A DNA stretch of 64,000 bases from Hydractinia symbiolongicarpus (taxonomy: Eukaryota > Cnidaria > Hydrozoa > Anthoathecata > Hydractiniidae): contig NC_079880.1 in the NCBI RefSeq assembly GCF_029227915.1, positions 13,348,001 through 13,412,000 on the forward strand, in the 5' to 3' direction. This document shows, piece after piece, positions 12,110 through 22,780 of the stretch. How positions within the stretch are numbered: the first letter of the stretch is position 1; each line of letters starts with the position of its first letter. The notes below the pieces were generated by a model. The model worked only from the letters and a program-made list of their open reading frames with translations. It made no database searches and had not been told where the DNA came from. A program made the translations under genes and the position numbers.

Positions 12110-12840
12110 GCAAAATCTAAAGTCATGATTAGTAACATCGAAGCCAACTGTGACCTTGTAGTTGGAAAGTGGCCTTGTGGAGTTTGTATGAGAAGGGCTG
12201 TTCGTAACTGAATTTTATGTCAGACTTGCAAGCATTAGGTGAATAATAATTTAAGTGGTATTGGAGAAAGGTATAGGGCTCACATTTAGCTTGTAAAAGG
12301 TGAGATTCTATACTATGAAGGACTTCTTGCTTTGATGTACAACAGTGGTTCGTTAGAGATAGTAGAGAACTTCTATTATTTGGGTGATATTTTGGGTAAT
12401 GAAGGTTCTGCTCAGAAAAACTTCAGAGAGTTTCTTCCTTTGGCAGAGTCTTATTGATTGAGGTAAAATGTAGGTTTTATGAGGCCTGTATAAGAAGTGT
12501 TATGTTGTATGGTAGAGACACATGGTCAGTAAGGCAGGAAGATCTTGACCGTTTGAAAAAAAAAATTTATGAGAATGGTATGGTGGATGTGCCACGCCAG
12601 TATGAGAGACAGAAAGAGTTCGAATGAGCTGAGAAGCAAGCTATGTATCTGTAGCATTAACGATGTTATCGATACAAGAAAATTGAGTTGGTTGGGAGAC
12701 TTGGAAAGAATAGAAGAGGGTTCAGTAAGAAACTGTTGAGATTTGACAGCTCCTGGGGCAAAACCCGGATGTAGACCGACAAAAACTTGTCAGGAGGTAA
12801 TAAGGGCAGACCTGATGCAGAGGAATTAAGGATTGTGGCT
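12110..12840 (+). mobile_element. LINE-type retrotransposon remnant (C-terminal reverse-transcriptase ORF), copy A
   Basis: Across several frames the translation gives, in order: VNSAKSKVMISN, a zinc-finger-like PCGVC...LCQTCKHWV, FYYLGDIL, YEACIRSVMLYGRDTWSV, RQEDLDRLKK, IDTRKLSWLGDLERIEEG and RPTKTCQEVIRADLMQRN. This is the familiar order of the region after the catalytic core in many animal non-LTR retrotransposon ORF2 proteins. Stops and frameshifts throughout show it is dead. Copy B carries the same remnant, so insertion came before the duplication. Confidence 0.75.
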
Positions 12841-13083
12841 GGGCGCCCGCAGTGCAATTCCGATTTTATGAATAAAATCGACGCCAACGATCTAATACTT
12901 GATTAGGCTTTCTGGCTTAAAGCTCGAGTACATTCCTTCAACGACCTCTCTTTAAAGCTTTTCTAATACAGCCTTTTGAAACTATGTCCAATGTTTCTCG
13001 GAAATTACTTGTTCAGAAAGATAAACTCGTTTCACCAGTGAACTCTCCTTAAAATTTCTAAAATAAACAATAAACAAAAAAAG
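12841..13083. other. Spacer between retroelement remnants
   Basis: Nothing recognised. Confidence 0.4.
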
Positions 13084-14250
13084 TCAGCATCTTATTTCAT
13101 TATCCTTACTAAATTGTGATAAATAAGTCAGCACTGTTTCCACATCCCGAATAAAATTATGTTTTGGTTGAAAAGTGTTTTTATTAAATATCCCTGTTAT
13201 AAGAGCTGAAACTCTTGGATTTTGACCAACAGTGACACTATTAACCAAATCATGATATGCAGAGACTACAAATGTGTGCCTTGCAATGGTGTTATACTCT
13301 ATACCCTGATTAAATGAATCTGCCATTTAATCCAGTACAGAATTTGGGATCAATTATTCTATAGAACAGCCTTTCTCCGTTTCTTATTCTTAAAGAGTTT
13401 GGGTACTTGTTCGTCTGGAATTTGAGATAAGGTTTGGAGCTTTGATTGATACCCCTTCTGTTGTCAAACGTTGCCTGAAACTGTCCAGACCACCATTTAA
13501 AGTGACCCGTTAAACAAAAGTGGATGTAGCGTCCCTTAAGGACCCTTTAACAAATCTATTTGTTCAGGCAACAGGATAGGACTTTTGTGATTGACAGGCC
13601 GAAGTGATCACTGGTACTGTTGCTCTATCGTCATGTACTTTTTGCATAACTTGACCAATCATTATAAACGGTAAAGAGACATTGCTTTCGACACTTGAAA
13701 AGCCTCCTATAGCTAACTGTATGGCTACAGTTTTCACGAGCTGCATTAAAGCACCTCATCAGACAGGCTGGAGGAAAATAGATCTATCTCTTAGGCGCCT
13801 CTAGATTTGCATATTTTTGGAACACTGCTTAGCTTAGCTTCCATTCACTCTGATATCGTACTGATCCGGATTCGTGTCCCGCCTGATGATTTAACACTCC
13901 AGGCAAGTATTCTGCTGTAATCGTGATCCTATGTTTCAACAGGTATTACCTGATCTCTTTGACCAGATCTGACAACACTTTTTTGTACGTATCTCCCATT
14001 TTTAATATATAAGAAAGTGACATCATTTTTGTCCATCTGAATATGAACAAATTGGAAATTTGATAGAATGAACAAAAGGTTTTTAGGGCGAATTTATATG
14101 CTCTGAGTTCTAGTACTTTGATATGATGTTTCTGCTCTACTGCTGACCATGCCCCCTGTCTTCTGAACACGCAAGCTCCCCCCACCTTAGCCCTGTAGGG
14201 ATGCATCCGAGCTTATTATCAGCTGGGTGGAATAAAAGACAATAATTTTC
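13084..14250 (-). mobile_element. DIRS-like retroelement remnant (RNase H then tyrosine recombinase), copy A
   Basis: On the minus strand, about 14,205-13,850 gives GGACVFRRQGAWS, HHIKVLELRAYKFALKTF, MMSLSYILKMGDTYKK and HRITITAEYFPGVLNHQA-HES. This is the RNase H pattern of DIRS/Gypsy-class polyproteins. Downstream, 13,326-13,084 gives SAYHDLVNSVTVGQNPRVSAL and GIFNKNTFQPKHNFIRDVETVL, which resembles the N-terminal part of DIRS-type tyrosine recombinases (SAISAYH, GIFN--P--P-Y---WDV). Frameshifts separate the parts and the catalytic recombinase C-terminus was not found. A tyrosine recombinase makes DIRS more likely than Gypsy. Confidence 0.7.
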
Positions 14251-14459
14251 TTCATTTATTCGAGATTTTTTATTCACCATTTTAATTCTAAAATTGACTC
14301 TTGTTAAAGTTTTACAATTGAATTCCATGTCCCTTTTGTCACTACTTTCCAACTACCCATTGTATGTCCCTTTTGTCACTAGTTTTTTTATTTTATTTTG
14401 GTCAATTCCCTTCATGACGCTACATGTTTTTTCAGTAATGATACAAAAAAATAAGGCAT

Positions 14460-14862
14460 ATTTTAGGTCTGTAAAATATACGTGTCTAAAATGCCGACTA
14501 CCGTTTCTTGTTCACGGCATATTCCTCTTTGTGTGTTCAAGTTCGGCGGACGTATAATCCGGACCAAAAGACGGGGGAGGGGTCAAAATCCGGGGGTGGG
14601 GGGGGGGGTACGAGACGTACTTATTGCATTTTTTACTAGACTTATACTTTAGCCTCTCGATCCAAACTTATTGTTTTATTAGAAAAAAAAATACCCTAGC
14701 TTTATGTGCAAAAATATCAGTCCTACTTCTTCACGCTGATTTTATATGATTTTTTTTCTATCGAAATTATAAGAATCTCAATAATTCTCCTGGTATACCT
14801 CGCGTGTAGCAAACGTGCTCCACAATTTCGCTTCGCTCGCAAAGCTCAATTGCTTCGCAAAA
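14460..14862 (+). repeat. Dispersed repeat with poly-G core, copy 2 of 3
   Basis: Same family as 2,480-2,895, with the poly-G tract near 14,596-14,608 and the TTCGCTTCGCTCG end unexpanded. It lies upstream of the exon 5 copy. Confidence 0.65.
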
Positions 14863-16086
14863 ATTTGACCTTAGATCTAGCACAGTCTATATCAGGTTGG
14901 AAGAGGGTAAATAATATACCCTGTCTAGCCCATGCTAGCATGGAAAACGCTGATAAACTACTGGTGTCGCATAATCAAAGTAGTTTGGATAAAAGTTCAC
15001 TTCCTTTTTTGCTTTTACTTTACATATTTAAAAGCTATTATTTGTACAAACTCTTGCAAGGTGAGAGGTGATACAACACACAGCCTGCCTTTTGTAATCA
15101 TGGAAAATACCCCTTTTAATTACAGTGCCGTAAAGCATTGATGACGTAAAATATTTATTTTTAAAAATGTTATTGTATTTGCATATTATACATATAGCAC
15201 GCTATCCGAAGTTGAAACGAGACCCAGTATTGTCAGTAGACGTAAACAACGAAACCAAGCGTATTCGCTTCAAGTGTGAATTTGATCCACAAGAAACTGG
15301 TGCTAATATTTATCATATTGTGGCATGGTATCAAGGTCTACCTGAGGAGAGAATACAGCAAACAAATCGTTTTGTAGATGTAGGCAAGACCGAAGCGTAC
15401 TTAGAAAACAACAACACGTATGGAATAAATGGAGGAAAGCCTTTGTTCTGTCTTGGTCACAAAGTATGGATGAAATTTTCTCATATACTTTTTGCTTTAG
15501 TAAATTACCTTTGAAAGACATTTTTACGCAAGTTTTAACAATACCCATTAACTTTATTCAAAAAACAAGTTTAGAAATAGTACCTTAGAAACTTAACATA
15601 CTAGAATATGAATCCTTTGGAAAACGAAGCAACTTGTAAACTACCACCAATCTAAAATTAATAAGTAAAAAAAAAGAAAGAAGAGCAGCAGGGATTATCT
15701 AAACAGCTATATTTCCGACGTTTTTTAACTTCTAAAAGTCATGTAAGTTTGCTGCATCATCCTACGCAAGAAAATACGTCAATTTGGCAGATTGTTTGCA
15801 GTAAGCAATAATCCAGCCTGTAAAATGTAGAAACTTAAGCAACATTAAATCTAAATGGAAATTTTGCTTATAAAAAAGCGTTTATTGCACCTTTGGAATC
15901 CTTTTCACAATCATAAGTATTTTCTTACAGATTTCCTGCAAAGTTAGATCCTACTATTCTGACGCTCCTGAGATAAAAAGTTCTGCAAGAAAAAGTAATG
16001 AATTCTATGCTGGCTTTGAGGTAAGTACGGTGATTGTTTTCGTTTATAGGGGAAAGGGCTGGTTTCTTGTGCAGTTGTTTAATTGA

Positions 16087-16262
16087 ATTTCCGCGCCAGA
16101 AGGCGTAGGAAATTCTTTAAAACCGTCGTTTTTTTCTTTTGGAGCATTTTTTGAGAAAAAATCGACCCTGGGATTACACGTTCCTCCGTCAAAGATGTAA
16201 ACTTCGTACCCAAGCTCCCTAACTACTGGGAGGTCATCTAAATGACTTTTCAGGACAAAATT
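16087..16262 (-). pseudogene. Protein-coding fragment of unknown family inside the insertion
   Basis: The minus-strand frame contains LDDLPVVRELGYEVYIFDGG, then TCNPRVDFFSKNAPKEK and GFKEFPTPSGAEI, and ends at the left border of the insertion. The composition and lack of stops look like real protein, but I do not recognise the family. It is truncated on both sides. It may be part of the mobile element's own protein or a captured host exon. Confidence 0.4.
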
Positions 16263-17260
16263 GGTATTTGTTTTCGACAAAATTTGGCACAGTTAACAAA
16301 AAAAGTATGCTGAACATAATGGTTACATAATAATTTTGATTTTTGTCACCTAAATGTCATTTTAGGCCAAAATTGGTCCAAAAATTAGAACTACTTTTTT
16401 TTTAACAAAATATGGCACAGTAAACAAAAAAGTATGCTGAATATGATGGTGGCATCAAAATTTTGGTTTTTTGCCACCTTAAATGTCATTTTAGGACAAA
16501 ATTGGTCCAAAAATTAAAACTACTTCATTTTCAACAAAAATTGGCAAAGTTAACAAAAAAAGTATGCTGAACATAATGGTGACATCAAAATTTTGATTTT
16601 TGTCACCTAAATGCCATTAGGCCAAAATTGATCCAAAAATTAAAACCACTTCATTTTCGGTTAAATCTGGCACAGTTAACAAATAAAGTATGCTGAAAAT
16701 GATGATGGTACAAAAGTTTGATTTTTTGTCACCTTAATGTCATTTTAGGCCAAAATTTATTCAAAAATTAGAACTACTTTATTTTTAACAAAATTTGGCA
16801 CAGTAAACAAAAAAGTATGCTGAATATGATGGTGGCATCAAAATTTTGGTTTTTTGCCACCTTAAATGTCATTTTAGGACAAAATTGGTCCAAAAATTAA
16901 AACTACTTCATTTTCAACAAAAATTGGCAAAGTTAACAAAAAAAGTATGCTGAACATAATGGTGACATCAAAATTTTGATTTTTGTCACCTAAATGCCAT
17001 TAGGCCAAAATTGATCCAAAAATTAAAACCACTTCATTTTCGGTTAAATCTGGCACAGTTAACAAATAAAGTATGCTGAAAATGATGATGGTACAAAAGT
17101 TTGATTTTTTGTCATCTTAATGTCATTTTAGGCCAAAAATTATTCAAAAATTAGAACTACTTTATTTTTAACAAAATTTGGCACAGTAAACAAAAAAAGT
17201 ATGCTGAAAATGATGGTCACATCAAAATTTTAATTCTTTGTAAACTAAATGCCGTTTAAG
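16263..17260 (+). repeat. 128-bp satellite array with a three-unit higher-order repeat
   Basis: The anchor AGTATGCTGA recurs at about 16,303, 16,431, 16,561, 16,687, 16,814, 16,944, 17,070 and 17,198, a spacing of 126-130 bases. Units share GGCACAGTTAACAAA and CAAAATTGGTCCAAAAATTA. Every third unit is more alike: spacing between like units is 383-384 bases, and unit-specific variants (GGTGGCATC, GGTGACATC, TGATGGTACAAAAG) recur in the same order. No open frame is kept. Confidence 0.9.
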
Positions 17261-20200
17261 ACCATAAACGTTTCAATCGCAAGACTTTCAACCATGAATG
17301 ATAGGCTGTATTTTTTGTTAGCAATTTCTTTTAAAATGTAAGTTTATTATGACACGTTTCGTTTTGTTTGCGTTTGTTGTAAGATATAATGTCACTTGTG
17401 TGCTTTACCTTCAGAGCTTCATGCACCAAACCTCTTCGAATGTTTGGCACAACAACACAAAGAATTAGCAGGTTTTCATCAAAAATTTTGGTAGCGAGCT
17501 GAAATTCTTAGAGCCCCCAGGGCTTCTTGTTCCCTTTAAACGCATATTTTTTTGCATTGGTAGAACAATTTAAGCAGCACTACTATTGTATTATCGACTT
17601 ACCTACATATCTTTGTAAACGATATATTCTTCCTCAAATCTCATATACTAACGTTACCGATTAAAAGTTTTTTCAATGTGACATGCAGATCAGATTTAAC
17701 CTCCTACAAGAAGTTGTCGTTCTCCCTTCGAATCGGAAAGAACCATCCTAGGGTTGTGTGTAAAATGCCTGCTTAGGTGGGGTTAAAATGTCATCTGAAA
17801 ATACTACTAATAAAAACACACAGAAAAAGCAAGAGTTATTATTTTTGAAAGCTTGTGTGTGTTTTTAATGACTTTTTGTCTGTTTTTTTTTCTATCTTGC
17901 GACTATTTAAAAAAAGTTTTGTAAATGTATGTGCATTCTGAAATATTTAAGCATTTTCAACCGTAGATTAATCCAAAGAAATTAGAGCTGCGAGAAGGTA
18001 AAGATCGTAAACATATAATTGTTACAACAACAATACCTGTGGTATGTGAAGGGCATTGTGCTGTAAGGTTGGAATATGGTCAAAACAGTACAGATCTTTC
18101 TTCCAGTAATTGCGAATTAAACTTTACGAACGGTGTAGCTGGAAGATCAAAGAATATCACAGTTTTTGCTAAGACTGATTGGCACAATGGTGGAAACAAA
18201 TACATACATCTCCGATTTAATGTTGCAGAACACGCCAATCCTGTTGATTGGAATTGTTATAAAAGTATATCAAATGTGGTGGTAAGTTGCATTTTTATAT
18301 TTGCAGGTAGATACATATCCTCAGCCAACAATAACGACTCAAGGTTCAGAAAGCTAATTATTTTTTAACAAAAAGGGTCTTTAAGAAGACGGTGCGTACT
18401 CCTGGGTTAATAAGGAGTATTTTATGAGCTGAATTTCATTATCCATTGAAACCAAAAAACTATGGCAGTTTTTAATTGTGCGTTATCCGTAATTTTTCCT
18501 GTTGAGGATTTTTATTATGCTATGTAATTCTAACAAAGATGGATAGTTTATCTCCAATATATATACAATAACGTTGGCTTAAAAAACTTGCAATGGATGT
18601 AAAACCTCATGCTTGTTTTTTGTTTCTTTTCATTTTATACGAGGTAAAAACAAAAAAAAATAATTACAATGTTTTCATGCTGTGGAACAAGTTGAAATGA
18701 AGTTTTTGTTTTAAAACACGTTTTTTAAGGGGATGGTGCAACACTACAAAATTTAAAGTAGTCTGCATGTATTAATGTAAAAAGTATACATCTTTTTTTC
18801 TTTGTGATTATAATACAATATAAAGGCACATAAATGTACACTAACAGCATGATGATGTATAAAAATATTGTTATGTATAAAAATATGTTTAGGTTAAAGT
18901 AAAAGATGAACCTTCCGGAATTTGCCAAACGTCTGGCGAGCCTCATGTAAATACCTTTGACGGAATGGGATATCATTATAATTATGTTGGAGATCTCGTT
19001 CTTACAAACAGTACAGCGCGCTTGTTCCAGGTAAACATGTGAAGCCTTATCGTTCTTGTGCAAAATGTTCGAAATGTCACATTACAAAAAAGCAGATATA
19101 CTACTTTTTGCATCTCTGGTAGTAGACCCATATATCTTACTTCTGTCGGCTATCTCAAATGCTAAGGAATTAGGATAGGTATTTTTTTCATTTATAAAAT
19201 AAAAAAATTTGATTTCATGGCGTCATAATTTACGTTTCTTAGTTTTAACGATAAAGGTAAACGATTTGTTCTTCAGAAATTTTGATTTTATGTCATTAAA
19301 CCGGACGTGTTTAGAACATAGCATTTAAAGATGTTCAAGGTCTGGAAAAAAAATTCAATGACGTCATAAATGACTTAATTCCGCTGGATCGATATTTCTT
19401 TTTAATCTGGTCTGTGTTTCATACTTGGGAGCCATATATCTCATTAGCAAGACCTTATCTATATAATAATACGCCAGTTCCGTGTGTCTGTAACAGGCAA
19501 AATGAATGTGTTGTTTTTTCTAGAGAAATAACCGCGATAACATGTCACTTTTGCGATAACATGTCACTTTTGCTAAACTTTTTACTAAAATTTTTATTCT
19601 GTCTTTTGAGTGCTTTTTGAAATTGATTTAAAACTATTTTTATTTTTAAAAAGTTGCAGGTAATTTATTTCATTGCTCTCATAAAAACCTTTCTGTAATT
19701 ATGTAAACTTTTTTACACCAAAGTCACGGGTAATTAATTTTTATTATTCCCTTAAGCACGTGTCTATTGTTTACTGTTATATGAAAAACATATTAGTTTT
19801 ATTTATTCCCGCTTGAATGGAATTAACAACAAAACGTTTTGACAAAAAGAAAAATAAAATTTATGGTTAATTTCGCTATTTCTTTCGCTATTTTTTTATC
19901 CGGTATCTTTAGTGGATTTTTCCACGGGCCTAAATACTAGTTATTTAATAATTCTATAATCAATACAGTTATTTAATAATTCTTTAATCAATACAGCAAT
20001 CGCTTATAACCACTTTTTAAAATTTAGAAAAATTACCACTATCGAAGAATTGCAACTTCCCCTGCAAAATATAATTTTTTATAAAAATAAACTTTTTCAC
20101 AAGCTTCAATAGAATTTAGAAAAAGGCACAAATGTTTAGCACTAATTACATGCCCAAAACTTATGTCCAGTCAACTCCAGGTGCTAATAGGGTTCAGGTG

Positions 20201-20509
20201 ATGTAAATGATATGTTTAGTAGCAATACAGCAGGATACACGCCTCTTTAACACATAAAGCTTTAAACACGAAGAAAAAGGAAAAGCATTATGAAAAAGGT
20301 TCTTGTAATCTTTCTTTAGGTACACGTGAGAACTCATTACTGTAATGCTACTTACCCGTGTAACTGTGCTGTCGCAGCAAGAGAAGGGGATGATGTCGTT
20401 GTTATTGATTTGTGCCGTCCTCCATACACTGTGGGTGTTAAGTTTCTCAGTACTGTTCAACCGCGTCTGACAACTGTGGAAAGAAGCAATGACGGAAAAA
20501 ACACTTGAA

Positions 20510-22780
20510 GTAAGTATACTTTTCTGCACTTTTTGTTATTCTTAAATCTTGTATACTGGGTTGTTTCCGTCAGGCCTGGTTGGAATTTTGATAGCTGTTT
20601 TTGTTTTTACTTATTTCTTCTGTGAGAAAAGGGACATTTTTTCACATCATAAAATATAATTTACACTTTTTATTTTTGTGCATGACACACGGTACTCGTT
20701 TTCCTGCCTCTTTTTATCCTTCATTGCTAGATAGCTACTGAGTTTATATGTTAAACCTTCCACCCATTACAACTATGGACAAATAATAAAACGGCTGCAA
20801 ACCTCCTTTTTTACGAACTCTAATGTTGCTTTCAGTAGTCTAAAAGATGTTACTTTGACTTGAATAATTTTTACTGGGCGATATCAACCTTGGCAAGGAG
20901 CAGAGGGCAGGATATCGATCTACATGAGATATGATCGTTTTATTTCTTAAAAAGACATACTAGTTTGCATTTTTTCGCTCAAATAACCATTTTGCATCAT
21001 AGATCAGTTGCTTAACACAGAGTACGATATACATACTTTTCTTTAGTTATAGAGAAAAGCAAATGGAGTGCAGAAGTCTGACATACGTTGCATTGTGAAT
21101 TGTTGTACGGCAGAAATGTTTTTCTCATAAACAACTATGTTGGAAATATTTATTCCTAAAGCTGTTGCTATTTGTGGCATCTAAAACAACACTTTCAGTG
21201 ACCCTAAAAAACATATTGCAATTGGTTTTGTTGTGTATACCGTGACACAAATGATATAGGGATATGACTGAAAGGCTAATCTCAAAGCGTTATAAACGTT
21301 TCTTAACACTTCTTAACGACCATTTACTGATCTGAAACAGTTAACATGTGTCCTGAGTTAATTTGGATGTTGTGTGCGTAAAACGTTATTTTTTTGTAAC
21401 ATTAGTTGACTGCATTATATATATAAAAAATCTTCTACAGGTATTGTTAAAACAGGAGTTTTGGATTTCAAAACGTATTTTTATCGATTTAAAATATTAA
21501 AACTTTAATTTTATATGAAATGTGACTGTTTTAGCTGGAAAGGGTAACAACGGGCTGCTTCCTGTGTTTTCACATAAATCGAAGTTATGATATAGCTTTT
21601 TGGAAAAGGATATTACGCCTATGCGGTTGTGCGGTTATTTCAGGTATACTATATACCTGAAATAACCGCTCAACCGTGTGTTAAAGAAGAGGCGAACAGC
21701 CGTGACACGGCTGCTGATTGAAAATTCATGATGCCTGAGATAGTTTAAAAGACCAGATCCGCTGGTCTGGAATATCTCGCAAAATCTTGACAATTGTTTA
21801 GTTTTTGTAATATTTAGTTAGCATCAAATCAGGTAAAAAATGATTTTGCTGAAATATTTGCTGTTTTTATATTAAGGGGTAATAATTTAAATTTGCTTCT
21901 TTAAAAAAGGTGAATTTGTGGCTTAAAACTTTGCAGCACAACAACACGTTATTATACTCACATTATATCCAGAAAATCTCTTCATTAGAAGTTTATTACA
22001 AAATAACAGTTTTTACATTTATCCTTGAATGCTGAATCATTCATTTTATGGTTCGGTATTTTTACACATTTGCCAAACTGGTGATTGTTCAGAACAAATA
22101 TTAGATTTTTCTCTACATTGATGGCCACGATTCGATGATCACACTGTTTTTTAAAAATAATATTCAAGTTAAAGATCAAAATAGCAAATATGCTATTAAT
22201 TGAATAACACGACGAAAATATTTTTATTTTTATTACTGAACTTAGTAAACTAATTCACGAATAAAGTTAAAGAAAATAAAGATTTGTAAACAAAGCTTTA
22301 ACCGCCATATCGCACGTTTGATTTGTTGTTGTAAGTTTCCGGTCTGTGTATTTATCAAATTTGGCGCCATCTCACCACAACAAACTTCATCGTTCGAAGT
22401 TGGATGTATGTTGTGAAAAAGCGAACCAAATTACGAAAAAAATATAATTATTGGCTGTGACAGATGTTTATAAAATTTCAAGAAGTATTAACGAAGGCTA
22501 TAAAATGCTGGTACTACGATTGTATGTAAAATATTTGTGGTTATCTTGAGTTAAAATCTTATTTTTATTGTTTATTGGTAAGTACATCTCAAACTTGATT
22601 CTTTTTACCCACACAGACATAAAAAACTTTGTAAAAATGTTGCTAGGAAGGAATATGGATATTTACTTACAAAACATAGTTTTTGTGTGTCGTTATGGTA
22701 GGTATTTTATTACATTTTAGGATTTATACGTTCCCTTGCTACCTCCCTTAATTATTATTTTGTGGATGCCACAAAAACGT
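20510..22780. other. Non-coding remainder of copy A
   Basis: This is intron-equivalent sequence also present after exon 9 in copy B (37,099-39,373). It contains the hairpin at 21,624-21,676. No exon 10 equivalent is found before the duplication ends. Confidence 0.6.
21624..21676. repeat. Long near-perfect hairpin, copy A
   Basis: The core 21,631-21,669 is a perfect inverted repeat: an 18-base arm GCGGTTATTTCAGGTATA, loop CTA, and its complement. A further 6-bp arm (CGGTTG/CAACCG) stacks outside after one mismatch. Copy B has the same core at 38,215-38,253, but the outer arm is altered to CGGATG. A second short hairpin (CAGCCGTG-A-CACGGCTG) follows about 30 bases later. Confidence 0.85.

Larger units (their letters stand above)
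16087..17532. mobile_element. 1.45 kb insertion present in copy A only, carrying a satellite array
   Basis: Copy B runs straight from GTTTAATT to CCTTTAAACGCA (near 34,100). Copy A has about 1,446 extra bases between the same flanks. The left 150 bases contain a coding-looking minus-strand frame, the middle is a 128-bp tandem array, and the right 250 bases are unique. No clear terminal repeats or target duplication were found, so the class is unknown; a non-autonomous element with internal tandem repeats is a reasonable guess. Confidence 0.75.
15198..20509 (+). pseudogene. Orphan middle exons 5-9 of the VWDE-like receptor, copy A, frameshifted
   Basis: Five exons match copy B exons 5-9: 15198-15463 (266 nt), 15931-16020 (90), 17967-18281 (315), 18893-19030 (138) and 20320-20509 (190). 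They encode the domain with RIRFKCEFDPQE and YHIVAWYQG, then the VWD start (CQTSGEPH, TFDGM, YVGDLVL). The last exon is one base longer than in copy B (189 nt): an extra A in the A-run of GACGGAAAAAACAC makes the frame end NDGKNT-stop before the donor. No signal-peptide or D8C exons lie upstream on this strand, and no VWD-end exon follows. It is most likely a dead partial duplicate. Confidence 0.8.
10313..22780 (+). repeat. Direct duplication, copy A
   Basis: Homologous along its length to 28,157-39,373 (copy B), starting at CGAAGCGCGCTAAT and ending near the GCCACAAAAACG stretch. Copies differ by a few percent plus indels. It contains the same LINE and DIRS remnants, the poly-G repeat, and receptor exons 5-9. 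Copy A is longer, chiefly because of an insertion at 16,087-17,532. Exons 1-4 (26.1-27.8 kb) lie between the two copies, so the pair is direct but not adjacent. Confidence 0.9.

Noticed and set aside
18725-19063. 112-codon minus-strand frame repeated at 35,324-35,662
   Set aside because: It is antisense to VWD exon 8 and conserved only because the exon was duplicated; no domain is seen.
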